The notes under the pieces: model-generated
Told to the model about the DNA's origin: nothing
Seen by the model: the letters and a program-made list of their open reading frames with translations, nothing else
The model's database searches: none
Translations under genes and position numbers: made by a program
Shown: positions 8,224 to 15,519 of the stretch, one piece after another
How positions within the stretch are numbered: the first letter of the stretch is position 1
Layout of the letters: each line of letters begins with the position of its first letter
NCBI GenBank assembly: GCA_003963005.1
Contig: RXJW01000031.1
Span: 1 to 61,448, forward strand
Length of the DNA: 61,448 bases
DNA from: Burkholderiales bacterium
Lineage (GTDB): Bacteria; Pseudomonadota; Gammaproteobacteria; Burkholderiales; Burkholderiaceae_C
Reading direction: 5' to 3'

Positions 8224-9075
8224 ATGGTGAAGCAGCGGTTTGTCCTGCCAGTCGACCCGGACCCGTGTCCCGATCTGATGATCGAGCGCGGTCCCAAAGG
8301 CACAGGCGTTGGGAGGTGGGTTCCTGACGACAAGCACACCTTGCTGGCCAAGTGGCTGGGCGGGACACGTCAGGCACGCGTCAAGTGGCCCCAGCGCATC
8401 TTCATCGACCCCTTCTGTGGTCCTGGCAGGTTGCAAGTCGAGGGCGAGACCTTCACTCGCGACGGCGGTGCATTGGTCGCGTGGCGTCAGTCCCAGGCAC
8501 ACGCGGTGCCCTTCACACACATCGAGCCTGAGCGGACCGCCGCGTGTGCCACGCGCCTTCGCGCGCTCAACGCGCCGGTTCAGGAGTTCACTGGCCCGGC
8601 CGCCGAGACAGCGCCCAAGATGGCGGCCGCCGTGCCGTCGGGCGCGCTGGTGCTGGCCTACATCGACCCCTACAACCTGTCGTACCTCGGCTTCGACATC
8701 CTGAAGGCGCTGGCCAAGCTGCCCAAGGTTGACCTGCTGGTGCACTTCAGCACCATGGACCTGCAGCGCAACGTCGACATCGCGCTGGACGATGCCCGTG
8801 CCCGCTTTGACGACGCCGCACCGGGCTGGCGTGACCACATTGATCACGCCCAGTTGGCCAAGGTCGGCCTGAGGGAGGGCTTCTTCAACTACTGGCTCAG
8901 TGCGGTCAAGGGGCTCGACTTCACGTCCGCCCGCCACATGCCGCTGATCCGTGGCGACCGCAACGCGCCGTTGTACCGGCTGGTCGAGTTCAGCCGGCAT
9001 CCGCTGGCCAACAAGATCTGGGACGACATCGCCAAACCGGCCAACCTGGAGCTGTTTCCAGAGACCGATGGCTGA
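8224..9075 (+). CDS. tcmP: Three-Cys-motif partner protein TcmP
   Basis: The 283-aa protein has the features of the TcmP family: an early LLAKWLGG segment, an acidic glycine-rich loop D62-PFCGPG, and a second acidic strand AYIDPYN (D148), laid out like a Rossmann methyltransferase-type fold. TcmP proteins are defined by their linkage to proteins with a three-cysteine motif, and exactly such a gene (DUF5131) lies convergent 9 bp away. The biochemical role of the pair is not established. The ATG at 8224 is chosen over 8182 because GGGAGGG lies seven bases upstream. Likely cargo of the Tn3 element. Confidence 0.8.
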   Translation: MVKQRFVLPVDPDPCPDLMIERGPKGTGVGRWVPDDKHTLLAKWLGGTRQARVKWPQRIFIDPFCGPGRLQVEGETFTRDGGALVAWRQSQAHAVPFTHIEPERTAACATRLRALNAPVQEFTGPAAETAPKMAAAVPSGALVLAYIDPYNLSYLGFDILKALAKLPKVDLLVHFSTMDLQRNVDIALDDARARFDDAAPGWRDHIDHAQLAKVGLREGFFNYWLSAVKGLDFTSARHMPLIRGDRNAPLYRLVEFSRHPLANKIWDDIAKPANLELFPETDG

Positions 9076-9084
9076 GCGTCGATG

Positions 9085-9831
9085 TCAGGCGGCAACGGTC
9101 GCCGGCATTTCGTCCCAGGTGCGGCCCAGCAGCTCGCGGCCGTTGGCATGTTTGGAGCGCTTCTTGCCATCAGCGCCCCAGCCGCCCCATTGCTTGAAGA
9201 AGAAGGCCACCCGTTGTGCCTCGCACTGCCGACGCACGTTCTCGACCCAGGCCGGGTCCATGGGACGGGCCTTGGCACCCGACTCACCGCCGACGATCAC
9301 CCAATGGATGTCGGTCAGATCCAGCTCGCCAACGTCCTCAAGCAAGGGCTCCACGGACAGGAAGCGAATGCGCGCCGGCACCTTTCTCAGGTGGTCGATG
9401 CGCGGCACGCCATGCTTGCGGTTCTCCACCGACACGCCCATCCACGCGTTGGGTGGAACCGCGTGCCCTTGGGCGAAATAGTGCGCCATGCGCTCAGCCC
9501 GCTTGGTGAGGATCTGGTACGTGTGCTGCGGCGTGCGCGCCACGACATCTAGAACCTGGCCGATGTACTCGTCGGGGACCTTTTCGTGGAACAGGTCGGA
9601 CATCGAGTTCAGGAAGTACGTGGTCGGCTTGCTGCGCTTGAGCGGGTCGCCCAGGCGATTCGGCAGCAGCGTGAGCCTGAAGCCGTTCTCATAGCCTGGC
9701 GCGCCCATGGCTTTCAGGCGCCGCGCCATCGTCTCGGCATAGCAGTTCTTGCAGCCGGGCGAGATCTTGGTGCACCCCACCACGGGGTTCCAGGTCTGCT
9801 CGGTCCACTCGATGCGGCTGATGGTGGTCAT
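9085..9831 (-). CDS. DUF5131 / phage Gp37-Gp68 family three-Cys-motif protein
   Basis: The 248-aa protein opens with IEWTEQTWNPVVGC, the hallmark of the Gp37/Gp68 (DUF5131) family, followed by three cysteines C20-x6-C27-x2-C30 (GCTKISPGCKNC). This recalls a radical-SAM iron-sulfur motif with a widened first gap; later segments (RFLSVEPLLE, VIVGGESG, FFFKQWGG) are also family landmarks. The function is not proven; nucleic-acid modification is a reasonable guess. It is translationally coupled to the SprT-like gene upstream (stop and start overlap as ATGA) and converges on tcmP, its known genomic partner. Confidence 0.85.
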   Translation of the reverse strand: MTTISRIEWTEQTWNPVVGCTKISPGCKNCYAETMARRLKAMGAPGYENGFRLTLLPNRLGDPLKRSKPTTYFLNSMSDLFHEKVPDEYIGQVLDVVARTPQHTYQILTKRAERMAHYFAQGHAVPPNAWMGVSVENRKHGVPRIDHLRKVPARIRFLSVEPLLEDVGELDLTDIHWVIVGGESGAKARPMDPAWVENVRRQCEAQRVAFFFKQWGGWGADGKKRSKHANGRELLGRTWDEMPATVAA

Positions 9832-10640
9832 GGGCGACTCCGTGGGCGGGATAGCGGGGAGCGCGGCCTGGCGCGGCCGACAGCGTCTGCCGGCGCCAGT
9901 TCGCGAGATTCGGGGGTTTCAGGAACAAGTTCAAGCCCGCATTCCAGGCATGCCAGGCGCAACGCCGGTTTGCCCCATGCGTTCACGCGGCAGCCCGGGC
10001 AGCTGTACTTGTCGCGGTTGCTGCGGTTGACCGCCGTGGCAGGGTGAACGCGCGGCACGATCTGCACGCCTTCTGAGGCCGGTATCGCCAGGGCGCTGGC
10101 GGTGATCGGCCCGACGGCCGCCGACGTGGCAACCGGGTGCAGCGGCTTCTCCGGCGTGAAGCGATCGAACCAGGTGATGCCGAAGCTGTGCTGGCCTACC
10201 AGCTCGTCGACGGCCTTCGCGAACGGTCCGCCGGGAACGATGTAGTCGGCCATGACGTCGCCCACGCGCCGGCCGCCTGGCTCGCCGGTGTGCGATGGCA
10301 TCAAACCGATCGATTCCATCTTGGCTGCCCACTCGGCGTTGTGGTACCTGACGCGGCCCGGCGTGCCGTGGTGCGCCTGCCAAAGGTGAACCATCTCATG
10401 GGCGATGGTCTGCAAGGTCTCGATGACCGGCACGACGGCGAAATACTCCGGGTTCAGCGCGATCTCGTCCGTCGTGTCGCCTCGCCGTGTGCCGAAGCGC
10501 CCAGCGCTGAAGTAGCCGTAGGTGCGCTTCTCCCGCTGCAGCGTCAGGAGGCAAGGTGGCAACCTGCCTTCGAACAACCTGTCGTTGAAGAAGTCAAAGG
10601 CCCGACGCAGTTCGTCATAGGTCGTGGCGGTCGGCTCCAT
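9828..10640 (-). CDS. SprT-like zinc metalloprotease
   Basis: The 270-aa protein has an SprT-type peptidase domain: TIAHEMVHLWQ gives H81-E82-x2-H85, and a later histidine in RYHNAEW supplies the third ligand. A C-terminal zinc ribbon follows (CPGC, then CLEC). The family includes eukaryotic Spartan, which degrades DNA-protein crosslinks; bacterial members on mobile DNA have unknown targets. Start is taken at 10640 (MEPTATTYDELRR), since the upstream in-frame extension overlaps a dnaN-like segment on the other strand and has low-complexity content. Its last codon overlaps the DUF5131 start, so the two form an operon read leftward. Confidence 0.78.
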   Translation of the reverse strand: MEPTATTYDELRRAFDFFNDRLFEGRLPPCLLTLQREKRTYGYFSAGRFGTRRGDTTDEIALNPEYFAVVPVIETLQTIAHEMVHLWQAHHGTPGRVRYHNAEWAAKMESIGLMPSHTGEPGGRRVGDVMADYIVPGGPFAKAVDELVGQHSFGITWFDRFTPEKPLHPVATSAAVGPITASALAIPASEGVQIVPRVHPATAVNRSNRDKYSCPGCRVNAWGKPALRLACLECGLELVPETPESRELAPADAVGRARPRSPLSRPRSRP

Positions 10641-10811
10641 GTCTGGATTGTGCAATCCAGTCGTTGGAAATCGCCAGCCTCTTGTGGCGCAACAGCGACT
10701 CATGCCGAGGCGCGCTCCCTGGGAGTGGCGCCCTGCTGTTGGCGCGGAGCGCAGCGGCGACCGCGATTTGGCATAATCGAACTTAACGAACTTGCCAAAC
10801 GAAAGGGTCGC

Positions 10812-11144
10812 ATGATCGTCCTTAAGGCTCCCCAAGACCAAGTGCTGGGCGCGCTGCAAGCCGTGTCGGGCATCGTCGAGAGACGGCACACACTGCCCAT
10901 CCTGGCCAACATCCTGGGTCGTGGTCGTGACCTCAGGTACCTCTACGACGACTACATCGAAATGCGTCGCGCCCGGCTCACTGCGACGCGACTTCTCCAA
11001 GCCATGCCGCTGCTGCAGCCTGAGCCTGTGCGTCCTCCCTCCAAGTCCGCACCAGCAGCGCGCCACGGGCTGTCCCTGCGCCGCGTTCGCAAGTTGCGTG
11101 GTTTCTTCAGCGCGTCGAAGGTCAACGCGCGTAACGCGCCCTGA
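10812..11144 (+). pseudogene. dnaN: Truncated dnaN leader fused to unrelated sequence
   Basis: The first 35 codons encode MIVLKAPQDQVLGALQAVSG and then IVERRHTLPILANIL, unmistakably the N-terminus of the DNA polymerase III beta clamp as found in betaproteobacteria. After ILANIL similarity stops, and about 75 codons of unrelated, arginine-rich sequence run to a stop at 11144. An AAAGGG ribosome site and a CATAAT (-10-like, 10772-10777) lie upstream, so the fragment could carry its own expression signals. It ends 19 bp before the antitoxin gene. A functional clamp cannot be made from it. Confidence 0.72.
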
Positions 11145-11163
11145 AGCAGTCGATCAATAAGCC

Positions 11164-11634
11164 ATGAAGACCGCGACCACCACACCAACTTCCGCACGAA
11201 GCTCGGCACGCGCCAACCGTGTCCCCCAGCGCCCATCCCCTTATGTCTCTGCAGCTCAGACACGTTCCCTGCTTGCCGGCAGCCTGGCAGCCCGGACGGA
11301 GCGACTGCAGGCGGGCGACATGGTGACCACGGAGCAGGCGGCCGAGCTCGCAAGCACCACACGCGTGACCATCAACGCCTGGATCGCCAAGGGTCGAGCC
11401 ATAGGGCTCACCCAGACCCGCCGCGGCTTTCGGATGCCCAGCTGGCAGTTCGAACCTGGAATCTGGGACGCGATCCCCGCCATCGCCAAGGCCCTGGGAA
11501 CCAGCGAAGGCTGGGCCCTCCTGTCGTTCCTTGAGACGCCACTGGGCGGCCTCAACGGCAGGACCCCAAGGCAGGCGATCGAACAAGGCGATTCGACACG
11601 GGTGCTCGAGCTTGCATCGGCGGAGGGCACCTGA
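11164..11634 (+). CDS. Xre/MbcA-ParS-type antitoxin
   Basis: This 156-aa protein pairs with the RES-domain toxin 9 bp downstream. Its middle has a helix-turn-helix (TTEQAAELASTTRVTINAWI) for promoter binding and neutralising. The C-terminus has the MbcA/ParS-like toxin-binding pattern (FLETPLGGLNGRTPRQAIE followed by VLELA). The first 50 residues are low-complexity, rich in Ser, Ala, Thr and Arg, so translation could also begin later. RES/Xre pairs are usually autoregulated by the complex. Position next to a recombinase suggests it stabilises the mobile element. Confidence 0.78.
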   Translation: MKTATTTPTSARSSARANRVPQRPSPYVSAAQTRSLLAGSLAARTERLQAGDMVTTEQAAELASTTRVTINAWIAKGRAIGLTQTRRGFRMPSWQFEPGIWDAIPAIAKALGTSEGWALLSFLETPLGGLNGRTPRQAIEQGDSTRVLELASAEGT

Positions 11635-11643
11635 TCGACACGC

Positions 11644-12225
11644 ATGAAGCTCGCCGACCTCGAATTCGCACCCAGCTTTGATCTCCCCGCACCTTCTGCT
11701 CTGTTTCGGATCCAACGCATCCGCGCACGTCGTGGTTCCATCCGCGTCGGGCGCGTCCTGCTGCCGCCTACCCACCTGCTGAGCGGCCGATTCGACATCG
11801 TCGGTGTTCCGGTGGGCTACTTCGCCGAAGCCCCCGAGACGGCGGTCTACGAGTCGCTCTGCCGTCGGGAAGCCACCGCGGTCTCGCTGCAAGCAGCCTC
11901 TCAGCGTGCGCTGCTTTGCGCGCAGACCACCTGGCCTTTGACACTGCTGGATCTGCGCATGCATGCCAGCACCTGGCCCGTCCTGCAGTCCCTGCGGCTC
12001 AGCCACACGCAAGAACTCGCCGCGCAAGCCCACGCGCTAGGCTACGCCGGCATCGTCTACTGCTCGGCGCAACAACACGGCATGCACTGCTACGCGATCT
12101 TTGGTGAAGCACTGTCTGGCCTTCGTGCTGTGTGGTCGGAGCGCTTGACTGAGCCAGGGACTGGCAACTTGCACGGTGTGTTGGCCGGCGCCTTGCGAGG
12201 CTCTCAGGTGCCCTTGGTCCCTTGA
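11644..12225 (+). CDS. RES-domain toxin
   Basis: The 193-aa protein shows RES family landmarks: LFRIQRIRA near the N-terminus, the GRFDIVGVPVGYFAEAPETA core containing the conserved Arg, Tyr and Glu elements, and a C-terminal QAHALGYAGIVYCS block. Known RES toxins degrade NAD+ (or ADP-ribosylate), halting growth when the antitoxin is lost. It is directly downstream of its Xre antitoxin with 9 bp between. The length is typical. No frame defect is seen. Confidence 0.85.
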   Translation: MKLADLEFAPSFDLPAPSALFRIQRIRARRGSIRVGRVLLPPTHLLSGRFDIVGVPVGYFAEAPETAVYESLCRREATAVSLQAASQRALLCAQTTWPLTLLDLRMHASTWPVLQSLRLSHTQELAAQAHALGYAGIVYCSAQQHGMHCYAIFGEALSGLRAVWSERLTEPGTGNLHGVLAGALRGSQVPLVP

Positions 12226-12243
12226 TGAAGGCGGGCCGCCGTC

Positions 12244-13221
12244 CTAACCGCGGTCCGCAGCACCCTCGCCGGGCACCGAGCGCCTGGACAGGCCGCGCTC
12301 GAATTTGCTCTTCAACCTATCACTGGACACGTCGATGTAGCGCAGCGCCGAGTTGACGTCTCGCCAGCCGACGTGCTCCATCAGCTCCTTCAAGTCCCAG
12401 CCGTTCGCGCTGGCCCATCCTGCGAAACCCCGCCGCAGCGAGTGACTCGAATAGCTCTTGGCCTCTGCGGCGCCGGCGGCCTGCAGGATGCGGCGCAGCA
12501 GCGGCAGGATGGACTGGGTGGTCATGTGCTCGTTCGAGAGATTGCCCCAACGGTCCAAGGCCGGGAAGACAGGACCGGACTTGCGGCCGCTGAGCGCAAT
12601 CCAGTCAAGGTAGGCGTCGACCGGGCACAGCCGTGACAGCGCCGGGCAGTGGAAAGCCTTGTCTTCCTCTTCGTCCGTCGTCTTGGTGCGACCCGGCCGG
12701 CATGTCAGCCCCTGACCTCGAACCGCCTCGATCTCCTCGATGCGCATATTGGCCAGCTCGTCGGACCGGAACGCCCGCCAGAAACCGAGCAGCACGAGCG
12801 CGCGATCCCTGCCGGCGCGCATCACGTCCGTCTGCCGCCCGACATCGCGGGCGGCAGACTGGGACGCCGACAACGCGTCGGAGACGGACTCCAGCACCTC
12901 CAGTTGCAGGGGGCGAGCCCTGCGCTGCGGGCTTGCGTGCTTGGCCTTGATCCCGCGCAGCACCTTGTGCACCAGGGGCGACCTGGTCGGATCCGCGAAG
13001 CCGTTGTCCGCATGCCACCTCGCGAGCGCCGCCAAGTGCAGTCTCAGTGTGCTGAGGCGGTAGGCGGTCGCATGTTCGACGAGGTATCGGGCGACGGTGT
13101 CACCGGTGGTTGGCAGCAGGCCTTTCCACACCTCCTCGAAGTTCTTGATGGCGCTGGCATAGCTGCGGACCGTGTTTTCACGGTCCGCGGCCAGGACGTA
13201 GTCTTCGACGGTTGCGGCCAT
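12244..13221 (-). CDS. Tyrosine recombinase / integrase
   Basis: The 325-aa protein has a complete set of tyrosine recombinase residues: R152 (AFRSDEL), K180 (PGRTKTT), H260-x2-R263 (SSHSLRRGF), H283 (EHVGW) and the nucleophile Y295 (ALRYID). The N-terminal 110 residues form the core-binding domain. It could resolve Tn3 cointegrates, as TnpI does, or integrate a different element. It converges on the RES toxin gene with 18 bp between, and lies beside a junction of broken genes, so it marks an edge of rearrangement. Confidence 0.9.
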   Translation of the reverse strand: MAATVEDYVLAADRENTVRSYASAIKNFEEVWKGLLPTTGDTVARYLVEHATAYRLSTLRLHLAALARWHADNGFADPTRSPLVHKVLRGIKAKHASPQRRARPLQLEVLESVSDALSASQSAARDVGRQTDVMRAGRDRALVLLGFWRAFRSDELANMRIEEIEAVRGQGLTCRPGRTKTTDEEEDKAFHCPALSRLCPVDAYLDWIALSGRKSGPVFPALDRWGNLSNEHMTTQSILPLLRRILQAAGAAEAKSYSSHSLRRGFAGWASANGWDLKELMEHVGWRDVNSALRYIDVSSDRLKSKFERGLSRRSVPGEGAADRG

Positions 13222-13242
13222 GCCCGAATTCTGGCCGATGGC

Positions 13243-13474
13243 TCACTTCCCCAGTGGCGTGTCCCTGGACCGGATCAAGTCGGCAAGGTGCGGGGTCAGG
13301 CCATCGAGGCGCTGCAGCATGCGCTCGCTGATGTGGTGCGCATTCGGCAGGTCGATCCCGACTTCATCGGTCCACGCCTTCAGGAGGCCAAGGAAGACCA
13401 TGGCCACAGCCTCGCCGTCCTCCATGTACTGCAGCAGAAAGGCTTTGAGCCGCGCGCGGCCTTCGTCGGAATGG
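13243..13474 (-). pseudogene. C-terminal remnant of an unidentified gene
   Basis: An in-frame stretch of about 77 codons, containing FLLQYMEDGEAVAMVFLG and ending DLIRSRDTPLGK, ends 21 bp before the recombinase start. Upstream it meets the cusA fragment in a different reading frame, so the start of the gene has been lost at a junction near 13475. The segment from the ATG at 13425 could be translated alone. I do not recognise the family. Confidence 0.4.
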
Positions 13475-13830
13475 AGAGCGGAACAGCAGGTACAGCAGGA
13501 CGAAGATGATGGCGAGCGTCACCGGCACGACGAGCTTCAGGCGCTCTGTCGCGCGCTCGAGGTATTCGAACTGCCCCGACCACGAGACTGCGTAGCCGGC
13601 AGGCATGGCTACCTGCTTGCCGACAGCCGCCTGCATATCGCGGACGACCGAGCGCAGGTCGCGGCCTCGCACGTCCACATAGACCCAGCCCGACAGCCTC
13701 GCGTTCTCGCTACGGACCATCGGCGGCCCCTCTGCCAGTGAGATGCGGGCGACATCCTGCAGCAGCACCGTGGCTCCCTTCTCGGTCACGAACGGCAGCT
13801 GTTGGAGACGCTCCAGCGAGTCACGCACCT
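13475..13830 (-). pseudogene. cusA: Internal fragment of cusA (RND copper/silver pump)
   Basis: About 118 codons encode YPREVRDSLERLQQLP, SGWVYVDVRGRD and FVLLYLLFRS, a close match to the middle of CusA/SilA-type RND pumps (the region leading into the transmembrane segments after the second periplasmic loop). The fragment begins immediately at the Tn3-like end at 13831 and stops at the junction near 13475. Both ends of the roughly 1040-residue pump are missing, so it is a dead relic showing that a heavy-metal locus was broken here. Confidence 0.85.
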
Positions 13831-13868
13831 CACGCGGGTAGGGGTGATCTCGGTTTTCTCTGAATCGT
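13831..13868 (+). repeat. Second Tn3-like terminal repeat
   Basis: GGGGTGATCTCGGTTTTCTC shares its first 16 bases with the end at 4449, in the same orientation, then diverges. It abuts the cusA fragment directly at a codon boundary, so it marks the left end of an element that extends to the right. The 38-bp length is assumed from the family. Its right partner was not found. Confidence 0.55.
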
Positions 13869-13905
13869 CGACGTAAATCTGCAAAAACAGAACGGCGACA
13901 GGCAC

Positions 13906-14232
13906 TTACGCCGAAAACGCGGGGTTGCGGAAATCCTCTAATGCGGCCCCCGCCAAGATGGCCTCGTTGAGCCAAGTTGGGCGCCTGCCCTTGCCCGACC
14001 ATGTATTGCCCGCCCGGTCGCAGTACGGAATGCCAGGATCTACAGGCTCGGGCTCCATCGCCGATCCCAGCGCTTCTTCCGAAAACAAGTCGCCTGGTTC
14101 GAGGCCGTACTTCTCGATGACATCTTTCACCAGGTCGATCACCTCTTCCTGCTCAGCCAGGCTGGATAGCGCCTCCTGCAAGCGTTCTTTCATCGCCGTG
14201 ACTGCTTTGACCTTAGGCATGTTGACGTTCAT
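13906..14232 (-). CDS. H-NS-family nucleoid protein
   Basis: The 108-aa protein has a coiled-coil N-terminus (MKERLQEALSSLAEQEEVID) for oligomerisation and a C-terminal H-NS DNA-binding core (YCDRAGNTWSGKGRRPTWL). Such proteins silence AT-rich foreign DNA. It lies 37 bp inside the Tn3-like end at 13831, suggesting it is cargo that may quiet the element or the host. The start at 14232 gives the longest frame; MPKVKAV at 14220 is an alternative, and no strong ribosome site separates them. Confidence 0.85.
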   Translation of the reverse strand: MNVNMPKVKAVTAMKERLQEALSSLAEQEEVIDLVKDVIEKYGLEPGDLFSEEALGSAMEPEPVDPGIPYCDRAGNTWSGKGRRPTWLNEAILAGAALEDFRNPAFSA

Positions 14233-14439
14233 GGCGTCGCGAGTGGCTTGCCATGCATTCGATTGCGACGGTCTAGTCTATCCAGAGCCTTGCATGTAGC
14301 GCGGTCCTGCACGAGCGGCAGTCCGATCGCGGAGGGGCAGCAGCCGGCGGGGCGCAGGAAGAGAGTCGAGAAGGCGAAGGACGTTCCGGAGAATTCAAGA
14401 ATGAGTCGAGGTTGGCTGCGGCGTGGCCAGATTCGGTCG

Positions 14440-15519
14440 TTAGCGCACGACGGGAGGACGGCGCCTGAGCCACCACACCCACAGGCCTGTCGTGCCCAGC
14501 GTCGCCAGCGTCAACCCGAGCAGCGCATTCAGCGTCTCCAGTGGGATGCCGCCCAGCTCACCGGTGTGCAGCGGATAGATGACACTGTTGGCGCGCGCGC
14601 CAGGGTCCAGCTCGTTCCAGCGGTCGGCGCGCAGCACGGCGCCGGTCTGCGGATGCATCCACACTGACGTGAGGCCGTTGGGATGCGGGTCGTCGGCCAG
14701 CATCAGCCGCACGCGCACCGGCTTGGCCGCGCCAGCCGGCAGCGCGATGTAGCCTACTGGTGCGCCGTCGAAGCGGGCTACGGCAGTGGCGACCAGCACG
14801 TCCAGGGACTTGAGTGGAAATGCCAGGTCAGTGAACTTGACCTTGGGCGGTGCCAGCGGTGCCTGGCCGGACAGCGACGTCAGCGTCTGCCCCAACGGCT
14901 TCCAGGCCATGTAGGCACCCGTGGCGACGGGCACTGCGATCAGCAACCCCAGCACAGCCCCGCCGGTGCGGTGCAGGTCGAACAGGCCGCGCAACATGCC
15001 ACGGTCCAGCGCCAGCGCGAAGGCCTGCTTCCATCGTTTGGGCCACCACAGCACGAGGCCGCCCACCAGCAGCACCAGATAGGCCAGCGCCAGCACGGCC
15101 AGCAATGGCTTGCCGGTGTCGTTCATCAGCAGCGAGCTGTGCAGCTCGAAGACGAAGTTGAACGCGCCCTCGCGCTCGCCGCGCCGGCCCAACTCGCGGG
15201 CGTCGCGCGGGTCGAGATAGATGAAACCGTCCCACGGGCCGCGCACCGTTGCGCGCAGGCTCTCGCCGGCCTGGCGCGGTGGCCGCAGCACGAAAGACGC
15301 GTCCGGGCCGAATTCGGCCCGCAGCTGCGAACGTGTGCGCTCCAGCAGGTCGGGCACGCTCGGACCGGCGGGCACGCTGAACAGGTCGGCATTCAACCAG
15401 CGGTCCAGCGGCTTCAGCACGATCAGGCTGGCGCCCAGCAACGCGACGACCACCAACGGCAGGCCCAGGGCCAGGGCCGTCCACCGGTGCAACTTCAGCC
15501 AGAAGCGGCGCATCGTCAT
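14440..15519 (-). CDS. PepSY-domain inner-membrane protein
   Basis: The 359-aa protein starts WLKLHRWTALALGLPLVVVA, the typical first membrane helix of PepSY_TM proteins. It has further membrane segments near residues 145-165 (LLAVLALAYLVLLVGGLVLW), 195-215 and 330-350, with conserved His residues in the membrane helices (LHRW, ELHSSLLM, LHRTGG, PLHTGELGG) suited to haem binding. Such proteins are thought to reduce ferric-siderophore complexes. Its start overlaps the stop of the TonB receptor gene upstream (TGATG), so the two form one operon. Confidence 0.87.
   Translation of the reverse strand: MTMRRFWLKLHRWTALALGLPLVVVALLGASLIVLKPLDRWLNADLFSVPAGPSVPDLLERTRSQLRAEFGPDASFVLRPPRQAGESLRATVRGPWDGFIYLDPRDARELGRRGEREGAFNFVFELHSSLLMNDTGKPLLAVLALAYLVLLVGGLVLWWPKRWKQAFALALDRGMLRGLFDLHRTGGAVLGLLIAVPVATGAYMAWKPLGQTLTSLSGQAPLAPPKVKFTDLAFPLKSLDVLVATAVARFDGAPVGYIALPAGAAKPVRVRLMLADDPHPNGLTSVWMHPQTGAVLRADRWNELDPGARANSVIYPLHTGELGGIPLETLNALLGLTLATLGTTGLWVWWLRRRPPVVR

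Noticed and set aside
9085-9831. Classic radical-SAM enzyme
   Set aside because: The cysteine spacing is C-x6-C-x2-C rather than C-x3-C-x2-C, so only the DUF5131 family label is used.
10641-11066. N-terminal extension of the SprT-like protein
   Set aside because: The extension is antisense to the dnaN fragment and unlike any SprT start; the ATG at 10640 gives the typical domain boundary.
12226-13242. Right end of the Tn3 element near the recombinase
   Set aside because: No sequence of the form CCGAGATCACCCC or similar was found there by eye.
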